64,000 nt of DNA from Nematopogon swammerdamellus (taxonomy: Eukaryota > Arthropoda > Insecta > Lepidoptera > Adelidae). Within the stretch, counting starts at the first letter, position 1. Each line of letters starts with the position of its first letter. The position numbers were made by a program, and so were the translations under genes. The DNA lies in NCBI GenBank assembly GCA_946902875.1, contig OX336355.1, forward strand, positions 7,957,347-8,021,346, in the 5' to 3' direction. Below the pieces are notes generated by a model. That model did no database searches. It had not been told where the DNA came from and saw only the letters and a program-made list of their open reading frames with translations. This document shows positions 22,448-31,103 of this stretch, piece after piece.

Positions 22448-23175
22448 CTAACAAACATTAAAATAACTATCAAAAGGGGCATTTTCAAATGTTCCTAGAA
22501 CACTTGCTGCATTACCCCGCTGGATGGCAAGGCTTACCCTTTGAATGAAGTAGGCCCTAGATTGCGGGACGCCAGTTGCGTCCACCAGCAGAGGCCCAAG
22601 CCTCTTCAAGAAGCTTTTGGCTTCACTGCTCCACGGACCGAGCGTTTCAACCGCAAACGCAACAAATTCGAAATCTTGAATAATATTTGAATATTTGTTG
22701 CGTTTGAGGCTCTCCGCTCCGGCCGCGGCCGCGCCAGCCGCTCTTGAAGAGGCCCGAACGTGACTTGGAGCCAATGTGTCGACACAAGTGGCGTCCCACA
22801 TCAATGACCTACCCTTAGCCCATGGCACCAGGGTGATACCATCGGGCCTCTTGCCATCCAGCCGGGAATAACCGCAAGGTTCTAGGATGCACGGTATGTT
22901 TGCTGTCAGAAGCGTGGACTTTATAATAAAATTTAAATTTTGATGCCTGGAGTTTCTACCTGCACTTTTGATACATGATAGTCCGTGGTGGCCATATATG
23001 TCGACTGGTGACCCACACACACAAATATGACTTTCACAAATTTTGAGGCCTAAACGAAGTGCAACCGAAATTTTGGTGGTTTTCTGATCTAATAAAGTCC
23101 CTAGGTGACTCGATGGGTAAGCTTCAAGCCACGCTCCAGATTCTTTTTCTGAAACCGCCAAAATACGTGCACGAT
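22448..23175 (-). CDS. C-terminal part of a second RT-associated retroelement polyprotein
   Basis: The minus-strand frame runs 242 codons to the TAG at 22450-22448. It contains a Cys/His cluster ([18 protein letters not shown], followed by KSAGRNSRH) and a restriction-endonuclease-like core with [13 protein letters not shown] and LMWDAT. Downstream are conserved FAVETLGPW and [16 protein letters not shown] blocks. This arrangement follows the reverse transcriptase in a class of invertebrate retroelements. The frame is broken at 23175 by the 15.4-kb palindromic element. Its upstream 58 codons lie at 38536-38710, and the two parts are in the same phase if the insertion and one CACGAT are discounted. 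The reverse transcriptase core is not present. The codons right of 23176 belong to the inserted element and should not be counted. Confidence 0.75.
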
Positions 23176-23626
23176 AGTAGTATACATATAGGGCTCCGAG
23201 CACACACTCGTGATTTTTCTAAGTCCGAGAATCAGGGGGCGTGGCCTAATTTGGGGTGTACGTAGGGCTTCGAAGTCAGGGTTCAGCTCCAGGGTGTCAG
23301 GTCAGGGTGCTGCGCCCCATCAATTTGGAGGGTGTACGTAGGCCTTCGGATTCAGGGTTCAGACTTTCGGATTCAGGATTCAGGCCTTAGGATTCAGGAT
23401 TCAGGGTTCCAGATTCAGGGTTCAGGTCCAGGGTGCTGCGCCCCATCCATTTGAGGCGTACGTAGGCCTTCGGAGTCATGGTTCAGCTCCAGGGTGCTGC
23501 ACCCCACCAGCATGGTTCCACATGCACCGAGGCTTCGCCCCTGCCCCCTACCCCACCCCGCCCCTACCACCATCCGCCGCCTCTGCCCGCGCTTCCCCGC
23601 CCCCTGCCTCACCGCCCGTTCTCCGC

Positions 23627-24087
23627 GGCTGACTCAGTATCTTTGGAATTTTACCTGTAGAGACGTGACGCCATTTGTCGTGACGTGACATCGGTGGCAG
23701 GTTTTAACCTGTAGCAACCTGCAGGAATGACTTACCCCCCTACCCATTAATATAAAGATAACGTAACAATGTTCTGTGAAATGTATTCATACTCAGCATG
23801 ACTGAGGCATCGTCAGTCAGGTAGGTTGGAGCCTAATGGTGTAGGAATGCAGACATGGCTGACTCAATATCTTTGGAATTTTACCTGTAGAGACGTGACG
23901 CCATTTGTCGTGACGTGACATCGGGTGGCAGGTTTTATCCTGTAGCAACCTGCAGGAACGACTTACCCCCCTACCCATTAATATAAAGATAACGTAACAA
24001 TGTTCTGTGAAATGTATTCATACTCAGCATGACTAAGGCATCGTTAGTCAGGTAGGTTGGAGCCTAATGGTGTAGGAATGCAGACAT
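23627..24087 (+). repeat. Two tandem copies of the BIR gene promoter and start
   Basis: Units 23627-23856 and 23857-24087 (230 and 231 bp) each hold the first codons of the BIR frame, a TAG directly after the leucine codon of MADSISLEFYL, a TATAAAG box and the leader up to the next ATG. The third start is the intact gene at 24086. A further partial unit lies at 25462-25552. The mirror copy is 37618-38078. The TATAAAG at 23982-23988 with CAGCA about 40 bp on resembles an arthropod core promoter for the BIR gene. Confidence 0.8.
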
Positions 24088-24454
24088 GGCTGACTCAATA
24101 TCTTTAGAATTTTACCTGCGCTATTCGTCCGAGTCGGCAGGTCTTCAAACATTCAACGATTGGCCACGCGCCCTCCGGCAGAAGCCTGAAGAAATTGTTA
24201 AGGCTGGGTTTTTCTACACTGGTTTTGGTGACAAAGTGGTGTGCTTTTACTGCGGAGGAACACTCAACCAGTGGCGACCGGAAGACACACCGTGGGAGGA
24301 GCACACGAGGCTAGACCGCTGCGCTTTCGTCTACATAATGAAGGGAGCTGACTTCGCCACAGTCAAAGCAAAAGGATTGGACGAGATCGACATTCCGAGC
24401 TATTCGCCATACTTGTATGCGCCATCAGACGATGGAGCCTTTAACTTGAAATGA
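24086..24454 (+). CDS. Single-BIR inhibitor-of-apoptosis-like protein, left arm
   Basis: 122 codons from the ATG at 24086 to TGA, followed by AATAAA at 24464. After a short leader the whole protein is one BIR fold: FNDWPRALRQKPEEIVKAGF, then YTGFGDKVVCFYCGG, then a Trp-containing segment and PWEEHTRLDRCAF. The zinc ligands are C-x2-C-x16-H followed by C after only five residues, one fewer than the usual six. There is no RING or second BIR, so it could bind caspases or IAP antagonists but not act as a ubiquitin ligase. BIR proteins are often carried by large insect DNA viruses and some virus-derived elements. It lies inside a Polinton-like arm with its own TATA box, and probably acts in the cytoplasm against host cell death. 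That role is inferred from the family. Confidence 0.8.
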   Translation: MADSISLEFYLRYSSESAGLQTFNDWPRALRQKPEEIVKAGFFYTGFGDKVVCFYCGGTLNQWRPEDTPWEEHTRLDRCAFVYIMKGADFATVKAKGLDEIDIPSYSPYLYAPSDDGAFNLK

Positions 24455-24663
24455 TTAATTTTCAATAAATATTTTTACATTTAACAGTGAATACATTTAT
24501 TTCAACCCACCCACACCCATAAATGAAACAAAAGTTAGCAGAAATGTTTATTTATTTTCACAAATCTTAATGCTAAAGTGTACATGATATATGTTTTAGA
24601 AAAGCCACTTAAACCCATTATTTACATAAATGGGGCAACCTAAGTTTCGTCAGCAAATATTTA

Positions 24664-24750
24664 TTTCTTGGTCAGGTCTATGATGGTTGTTTTAAAGATG
24701 ATGATGATGGCGTGGTAGATAGGTTAGAAATCAGCTTGCTGTCGCGCTGG
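24664..24750 (-). pseudogene. Relic of the 5' region and start of the 101-codon gene (left arm)
   Basis: On the minus strand this reads AGCTGATTTCTAA, CATCATCATC and then ATAGACCTGACCAAGAA. It matches the 5' leader and first five codons of the gene at 26649, with ATG changed to ATA and no frame after it. It shows that the cargo gene was once also present downstream of the BIR gene in the other orientation. Mirror copy: 36955-37041. Confidence 0.55.
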
Positions 24751-24878
24751 TTAATGGTGATATGTATGATGGCCCATTACCTCTGAGAAAAAATTGTATT
24801 GGATGTTGTCAGAATATTTTAATTTTTCATGACATATTTTATTATTTAATTTACGTACAAAGTGGAAATCTTATACTC

Positions 24879-25200
24879 TTAATATATTTGTATAACATTT
24901 TGCTGCGCATCTAACATTTGCGTAACGATATTGGCTATAGCGGAAATTATCCTTCGCTCATATTGGTTTAGCTCTGGGGTCTGCTGCACAATGCCTAACG
25001 TTGGCGATTGATGCTGCTGAGTGATCCAATCTGAAGATTGCAATGTGCACACGTTTGATGTTGGATCTTGCTTGTGCGATGTCAGCGGTGATGGCGGCTG
25101 CTGTTGATGTGTAGGCGAATAGTATGCAGATGAGTATCGTGGTGGAGATGTCGCTGGTAGAGGTGGCGATGGTGAATAATTCATCAGGGTATACGTAGGT
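24879..25200 (-). CDS. Tyr/Ser/Pro-rich frame with YSPT motifs, left arm
   Basis: The annotated ATG gives 101 codons. The same frame is open slightly further upstream to a TGA, and proline-rich coding of the same style continues beyond that TGA, so the frame may be a longer gene with a nonsense mutation. The N-terminal half repeats YSPT, YGSPT, YSPSPP and PPRYSS, recalling the low-complexity C-terminal tail of RNA polymerase II, then becomes Gln/Thr-rich. The last 30 residues (ERRIISAIANIVTQMLDAQQ) look like one amphipathic helix. I do not recognise a family. The pattern suggests an intrinsically disordered protein with a short helical anchor. The overlapping 128-codon frame at 24958-25344 is probably a shadow. 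Confidence 0.4.
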
Positions 25201-25718
25201 GAGCCGTAGGTGGGTGAGTATCACGTTGGATATATCGTTGGTGGAGATGTAGGTGGTGAATTGAGCAGCGGTGAGTCTTGCGCAAGCGAACCCACCCAAC
25301 TTATGAGTGGTGGTGCGGAAATGTATTAGGACAGTGTATTTCAAACTGCGGATAGGGAAGCCAGTGCTAGGTCAGGGTGCTGCGCCCCACCAGCGTGCTT
25401 CCACTGGCACCGAGGCTTCGCCCCTTCCCCCTACCCCGCCCCGCCCCTGCCACCCCCCTCCGCCAGTCAGGTAGGTTGGAGCCTAATGGTGTAGGAATGC
25501 AGACATGGCTGACTCAATATCTTTGGAATTTTACCTGTAGAGACGTGACGTAATGAAGTACCACTCCAACCTATCGTCCTGTGAGTTACACCGAGTCGAG
25601 ATCGAGGAGGTGAAAGCTCATGCCACTCGGTGTGCGAGTTGGACTCGCACTTGGTCGGGAAACTGGCTCGGTTGACTATATCAACTACAACCTACAGTTA
25701 TACGTTTATCCTACAGTT

Positions 25719-26030
25719 GGTGAAAGCTGCAAGTTGAAATCAAACTTATTACAATGGCTCAAGGTACATTATTTATGTTTGATTCCTGCCTACGTGCCGG
25801 ATTACCTAGCGCGTTAATACTTGCTTACAGTGTGACTCATTTAGGGATGAACAATTAGAAATTGTGGTGTGAAGGGTGGTTGGTGAAAGCTGCAAGTTGA
25901 AATCAAACTTATTACAATGGCTCAAGGTACATTATTTATGTTTGATTCCTGCCTACGTGCCGGAGTACCTAGCGTGTTAATACTTGCTTACAGTGTGACT
26001 CATTTAGCGATGAACAATTAGAAATTGTGA
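25719..26030 (+). repeat. Tandem pair of about 150-bp units, left arm
   Basis: Two direct copies of a unit starting GGTGAAAGCTGCAAGTTGAA and ending near GAACAATTAGAAATTGTG, at about 25719-25862 and 25881-26028. They differ by a few bases. No coding function is visible. Mirror copy: 35675-35986. Confidence 0.65.
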
Positions 26031-26034
26031 ACTG

Positions 26035-26475
26035 GGGTTGACAAAAGAGCTCATTAGTGGTAGATACCAAGGGATCGCTCACATGCAACGTAGATTGAGA
26101 CTTGTTGAAACATACCAATTGTTGTGGAGATATTTTTAAATGTAAAATTTTCTTAGTGCAACTATTGTGAAAGATAACTGATGTCTGGGGATGAACAAAA
26201 GAGCTCATTACTGGAAGGTATCAGCGGGTCGCTCACAGGTGACGCAGCGCAGGTTGAGACTTGCAGAAACATGAAAATGTTTGGTGAAATTATTTAAAAG
26301 TAATATCGCGCTGTGATAAAGTGTAGGTAAGTCGACCCTTCCCACAACAGCCATTATTAAAGATAATAGACGTCTTTGGGGGTTGAACAAAAGAGCTCTG
26401 TACTGGGAAAAACCAACGGGTCCATCTCGTTCGACGCAGATTGAGACTTGTAGAAACATGAAAATGTTTGACAAA
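26035..26475 (+). repeat. Three diverged tandem units upstream of the 101-codon gene
   Basis: Units begin with ACAAAAGAGCTC at 26040, 26194 and 26387. Each contains a GATTGAGACTTG-like motif and then GAAACAT, and ends in AT-rich DNA. Spacing is about 155-195 bp. Their position just before the promoter region of the gene at 26649 suggests decayed gene copies or reiterated upstream elements. Mirror copy: 35230-35670. Confidence 0.5.
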
Positions 26476-26648
26476 TTTTTAAAGTAAAATATTTTTATTT
26501 ATCTATATAGCTCATGTTTATAAGACTGAGCGCACAATTTTAGTAAAACAGTTCGATCGCAGCAGCACGCCGACTTGTATCTCTACACACCACAGTGAGC
26601 TGATTTCTAAATATCGACCACACCCGCATCATCTTCACACCAACCATC

Positions 26649-26954
26649 ATGGACCTAACCAAGATCAACGAAGCGGGCAAGCGAGCCTTCCTGGAGACGC
26701 GGAAACTCGCCATCTTGGAGATTGGAAAACTCTACCGAGTGACCGACTTGCGCAAAGTTGCAACCAAATACGGAGATCGCATTGTAGCTGACATCGATGA
26801 GACTTTCTGCGTCTTCCTACCCAAGCGGATGATCGACGCCTTCAACAAGGATGGGAAGATGTTCGAAGATATGGTTGAAGCTAGCAGAGAAAACGTGCTT
26901 GGGCTGAAATACCTTGGTGGGACGTACAATGCTATCGAGTTCGATAGTATGTAA
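26649..26954 (+). CDS. 101-codon protein of unknown function, left arm
   Basis: ATG at 26649 in a good context (CATCATGG) and TAA after 101 codons. AATAAA-type signals lie at 27011 and 27066. The predicted protein has a charged helix (RAFLETRKLAILEIGKLYRV), then a segment rich in alternating hydrophobics (TDLRKVATKYGDRIVADID) leading to FCVFLPKRM, a second helix, and LGLKYLGGTYNAIEF at the end. No membrane segment or signal is visible. The central part could form a small beta barrel of OB type, which would suit nucleic-acid binding, but that is only an inference. I do not recognise the family. Perfect preservation in both arms and a relic start at 24664 suggest it is a stable part of the element's cargo. 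Confidence 0.65.
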   Translation: MDLTKINEAGKRAFLETRKLAILEIGKLYRVTDLRKVATKYGDRIVADIDETFCVFLPKRMIDAFNKDGKMFEDMVEASRENVLGLKYLGGTYNAIEFDSM

Positions 26955-27419
26955 GAAGAGGGCGTGGAAATGTATGTGGAATACCAACGTTTTAGCTGTA
27001 CGATTTTAGAAATAAAAAATTTTGTCTAAGATATGTACTGTGTATTAAGGAAAATAACCTTATGTAATAAAGCTTATAATTGAACAATATTTTTTAATTT
27101 TCATACCCAACCGCACTAGATAATACCAAGGTATATAGTTATTAGTTCCTTAGTAAGAAACTCTAACAATTTTGTGAATCATCAAAATTTATTTCACTAA
27201 GGTTGGAAACAAAAGATTAAAAATTGTGGGAATTCTTTTCATAGCTTCAGCCCACAACTTTACCTGCGCACATGTAGGCACTTCTGGCATGAGGGGGCTG
27301 CTTCTAGATAATTCCGGATTAGGAAAGGTGGGTTGACGCTTGAGTTTAAATAATATTATTTCGAGGCATCATTTAAAATTGAAACGTCGTGCAAGCAAGT
27401 TCTCAAAGAAATCAACATC

Positions 27420-27546
27420 ATGGGAGTGACCGCCAAATGGCGAATTAACAGCGCCGCGCAACTGCAGGGGGCCATCTTGCGGCACAACAGTGGAAAATTC
27501 AATGATGGCGAGCTGTATCGCTGTATTCAGCTAACCTATTCTTCAG
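27420..27546 (+). CDS. Exon-like segment with splice donor, left arm
   Basis: ATG at 27420 opens GVTAKWRINSAAQLQGAILR and continues NSGKFNDGELYRCIQL to TCAG followed by the donor GTGAGATA at 27547. The frame is also open upstream of the ATG to a TAA about 60 bases back. Shortened, frame-broken copies of the end of this exon plus the donor occur at about 28930-29000 and 31219-31289. The peptide family is unknown. It may be an exon of host origin or part of a spliced element gene. Confidence 0.35.
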
Positions 27547-27658
27547 GTGAGATATATTTGTCATTATAATATATATTTTATACACACCACTTTTTTACAG
27601 AATCACAATGTTTACTCGATGTGAACCTATTATACCTTATTACTATTTGATCATTATC

Positions 27659-27900
27659 AGCCTCGGTAGCTCAGTGGTGTGTCAACAGCTCTAAAGCAAC
27701 CCTGGGTGCGGATAGTGCTGAGATGGGTGATTGATCACTCATCCGTTGGAGGCTGACCGTGGTTCGGATCCTACGTTAAACTGTAGTATAAACGTATAAC
27801 TGTAGGTTGTAGTTGATATAGTCAACCGAGCCAGTTTCCCGACCAAGTGCGAGTCCAACTCGCACACCGAGGGTTCCGTATCACCATATCATGGTCAGCA
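27659..27900 (+). mobile_element. tRNA/5S-headed SINE joined to GAGGGTTCCGTA repeat, left arm
   Basis: CCTCGGTAGCTCAGTGGTGT supplies a tRNA-like A box, GATGGGTGATTG is the decayed 5S-like piece, and GGTTCGGATCC the B box. The tail leads directly into CCAAGTGCGAGTCCAACTCG and GAGGGTTCCGTATCACC, the beginning of another repeat family. Further copies lie at 29103-29340 and 31392-31630, and an inverse copy at 33805-34046. An inverse fragment is at 25620-25718. Confidence 0.6.
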
Positions 27901-28814
27901 CCACTCACGCCATTAGTTATAATGCTTCATACACTACTATTTTGGCACCTATATTTATTATTAAGACCTGTACTCAGGGCATTGAGGTGTACCAATGGGT
28001 TAATTAAAAAAAAGCTGAAATCGGCACTCTTGTTAGCACAAAAGGGCCATTGACGATTTAAAAAAAAAATAATGTTTTGTCGTTTTATGTATCTCTTTTC
28101 TAATTTTATTTATTGCTGCGTTGTATTTAGTTATATTATTTTATTGTGTTGTTACTTTTTGTATTATTCTGTTTTTGCTATCCTTTGTGTTATTATAAGG
28201 TATTATTTTAAAGAGTTGTTATTTGTAGTGTTAGTCATTTGTTTGTTTATTGATAGAAAAAGGTACTGTGCTTATGTTAGGTTAGCACCATTGTTACATT
28301 ATCATATCTACCTAAGGGTAGACCGGGCAGGATCTACCTGAGATGGGGCCTGGCGGCGAAGCTTTACAAGCGCAATTGTTCAGCCGGAAGCCGGAGCCGG
28401 TGGGGTAGCACGTTAAATTTATTAACATTTTATTAGGTAATAATTACTCCAATTAACTACTCTATTAAACTGATATGAAACTTAGGCGGTAATATTTCTA
28501 AAAATTATTTTGATTGCTCCAATTAAAACAAGAATTACATTTATTGAAGTTTTATTAGGTACCTATTAATTATCCCCATTAACCTGATAAGACCCTTAGC
28601 CTACAGAAAACGTTCAACGAGCCAACATTTCCGAGAGTTGGTGGATGACTCAAGATTCGGGAAGCATGATACCGGATTCGGGAATCATGAATTGGAGCCC
28701 AGGAGGTGGCGAGGGTAGCGGAGCGGGGGTAGCGGGGGTGGGGTGGCACGCTAAATTAATAATTTTTTTTTATTAGGTATTAATTACCCCAATTAACTAC
28801 TCTATTAAACTGAT

Positions 28815-31103
28815 ATGAAGCTTAGGCGGTAACATTTTTAAAATTATTTTAATTACTCCAATTAAAACGAGAATTACATTTATTGACGTTTTATTAGGTA
28901 TTAATTACCCCAATTAACTGACAAATAGTGCAGGGGTCCATCGTGCGGCACAAGAGCTGTATCGCTGTATTCAGCTAACCTATTCTTCAGGTGAGATATA
29001 TTTGTCATTATAATATATATTTTATACACACCACTTTTTTTACAGAATCACAATGTTTACTCGATGTGAACCTATTATACCTTATCACTATTTGATCATT
29101 GTCAGCCTCGGTAGCTCAGTGGTGTGCCAACAGCTGTAAAGCAACCGTGGGTGCGGATAGTGCTGAGATGGGTGATTGATCACTCATCCGTTGGAGGCTG
29201 ACCGTGGTTCTGATCCTACATTAAACTGTAGGATAAACGTATAACTGTAGGTTGTAGTTGATATAGTCAACCGAGCCAGTTTCCCGACCAAGTGCGAGTC
29301 CAACTCGCACACCGAGGGTTCCGTATCACCATATCATGGTCAGCACCACTCACGCCATTAGTTATAATGCTTCATACACTACTATTTTGGCACCTATATT
29401 TATTATTAAGACCTATACTCAGGGCAATGAGGTGTACCAATGTGTTAAAAAAAAAAAAACTAAAATCGGCACTCTTGTTAGCACAAAAGGGTCATTGATG
29501 ATTTAAAAAAATATTAATGTTTTGTCGTTTTATGTATCTCTTTTCAAATTTGATTTATTGCTGCGTTGTATTTAGTTATATTATTTTTTTGTGTTGTTAC
29601 TTTATGTATTATTCTGTTTTTGCTATCCTTTGTGTTATTATAAGGTATTATTTTAAAGTTGTTATTTATAGTGTTAGTCATTTGTTTGTTTATTGATAGA
29701 AAAAGGTACTGTGCTTATGTTAGGTTAGCACCATTGTTACATTATCATATCTACCTAAGGGTAGACCGGGCAGGATCTACCTGAGATGGGGCCTGGCGGC
29801 GAAGCTTTACAAGCGCAATTGTTCAGCCGGAAGCCGGAGCCAGTGGGGTAGCACGTTAAATTTATTAACATTTTATTAGGTAATAATTACTCCAATTAAC
29901 TACTCTATTAAACTGATATGAAACTTTGGCGGTAATATTTCTAAAAATTATTTTGATTGCGCCAATTAAAACAAGAATTACATTTATTGAAGTTTTATTA
30001 GGTACCTATTAATTATCCCCATTAACCTGATAAGACCCTTAGCCTACAGAAAACGTTCAACGAGCCAACATTTCCGCAGGGTTCAGGTCCAGGGTGCTAG
30101 GTCAGGGTGCTGCGCCCCACCAGCGTGGTTCCAACGAGCAACGGCAACGAGGCTTCGCCCCTTCCCCCTACCCCGCCCCGCCCCTGCCACTTCCCTCCGC
30201 CCCAGCCTTCACCCCTCCGCAGTATCCCTGCCACCCGATCGGAGTCAGGGTTCAGCTCCAGGGTGCCAGGTCAAGTGCTGCGCCCCATCAATTTGTCAGT
30301 TAATTGGGGTAATTAATACCTAATAAAACGTCAATAAATGTAATTCTCGTTTTAATTGGAGTAATTAAAATAATTATAAAAATGTTACCGCCTAAGCGCA
30401 GGGGGCGCAGCACCCTGACCTAGCACCCTGGACCTGAACCCTGCGGAAATGTTGGCTCGTTGAACGTTTTCTGTAGGCTAAGGGTCTTATCAGGTTAATG
30501 GGGATAATTAATAGGTACCTAATAAAACTTCAATAAATGTAATTCTCGTTTTAATTGGAGTAATTAAAATAATTTTAAAAATGTTACCGCCTAAGCTTCA
30601 TATCAGTTTAATAGAGTAGTTAATTGGGGTAATTAATACCTAATAAAAAAAAATTATTAATTTAGCGTGCCACCCCACCCCCGCTACCCCCGCTCCGCTA
30701 CCCTCGCCACCTCCTGGGCTCCAATTCATGATTCCCGAATCCGGTATCATGCTTCCCGAATCTTGAGTCATCCACCAACTCTCGGAAATGTTGGCTCGTT
30801 GAACGTTTTCTGTAGGCTAAGGGTCTTATCAGGTTAATGGGGATAATTAATAGGTACCTAATAAAACTTCAATAAATGTAATTCTTGTTTTAATTGGAGC
30901 AATCAAAATAATTTTTAGAAATATTACCGCCTAAGTTTCATATCAGTTTAATAGAGTAGTTAATTGGAGTAATTATTACCTAATAAAATGTTAATAAATT
31001 TAACGTGCTACCCCACCGGCTCCGGCTTCCGGCTGAACAATTGCGCTTGTAAAGCTTCGCCGCCAGGCCCCATCTCAGGTAGATCCTGCCCGGTCTACCC
31101 TTA
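28815..31103 (+). repeat. Core direct repeat, unit 1 (2,289 bp)
   Basis: This unit is repeated head-to-tail at 31104-33392. Its first two thirds are an older, slightly diverged copy of about 27480-28620. Its last 570 bp are the inverse of 28313-28886, and around 30061-30460 it contains a smaller palindrome of CAGGGTTCAGGTCCAGGGTG units. The content is otherwise AT-rich, with repeated TTAATTGGAGTAATTA blocks. Confidence 0.75.

Larger units (their letters stand above)
23176..28886 (+). repeat. Left inverted arm of the palindromic element
   Basis: Base-for-base complement of 32819-38529 wherever I compared it, including homopolymer lengths such as a T9 run at 28763-28771. Symmetry is lost at 28887, where the C has no complement at 32818. 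The outer 450 bp are a GC-rich mosaic of CAGGGTTCAG and GGATTCAGG minisatellite units and CCCCGCCCC-rich tracts. Arms this similar must be very young, be homogenised by gene conversion, or reflect an assembly error. Confidence 0.85.

Noticed and set aside
23415..23688. Proline- and glycine-rich frames in the GC-rich outer arm (also 30094-30316, 32383-32605)
   Set aside because: They are overlapping frames on both strands of CCCCGCCCC-type repeats and reflect composition only.
24958..25344. 128-codon frame as the main gene of this stretch
   Set aside because: The overlapping frame with regular YSPT words and a helical end has the more protein-like pattern. The 128-codon one looks like its shifted shadow.
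28072..28341. 89-codon hydrophobic frame (and its mirror at 33364-33633) as a membrane protein
   Set aside because: It is T-rich low-complexity DNA. The sister copies at 29517 and 31806 break the frame, and there is no start context or motif.
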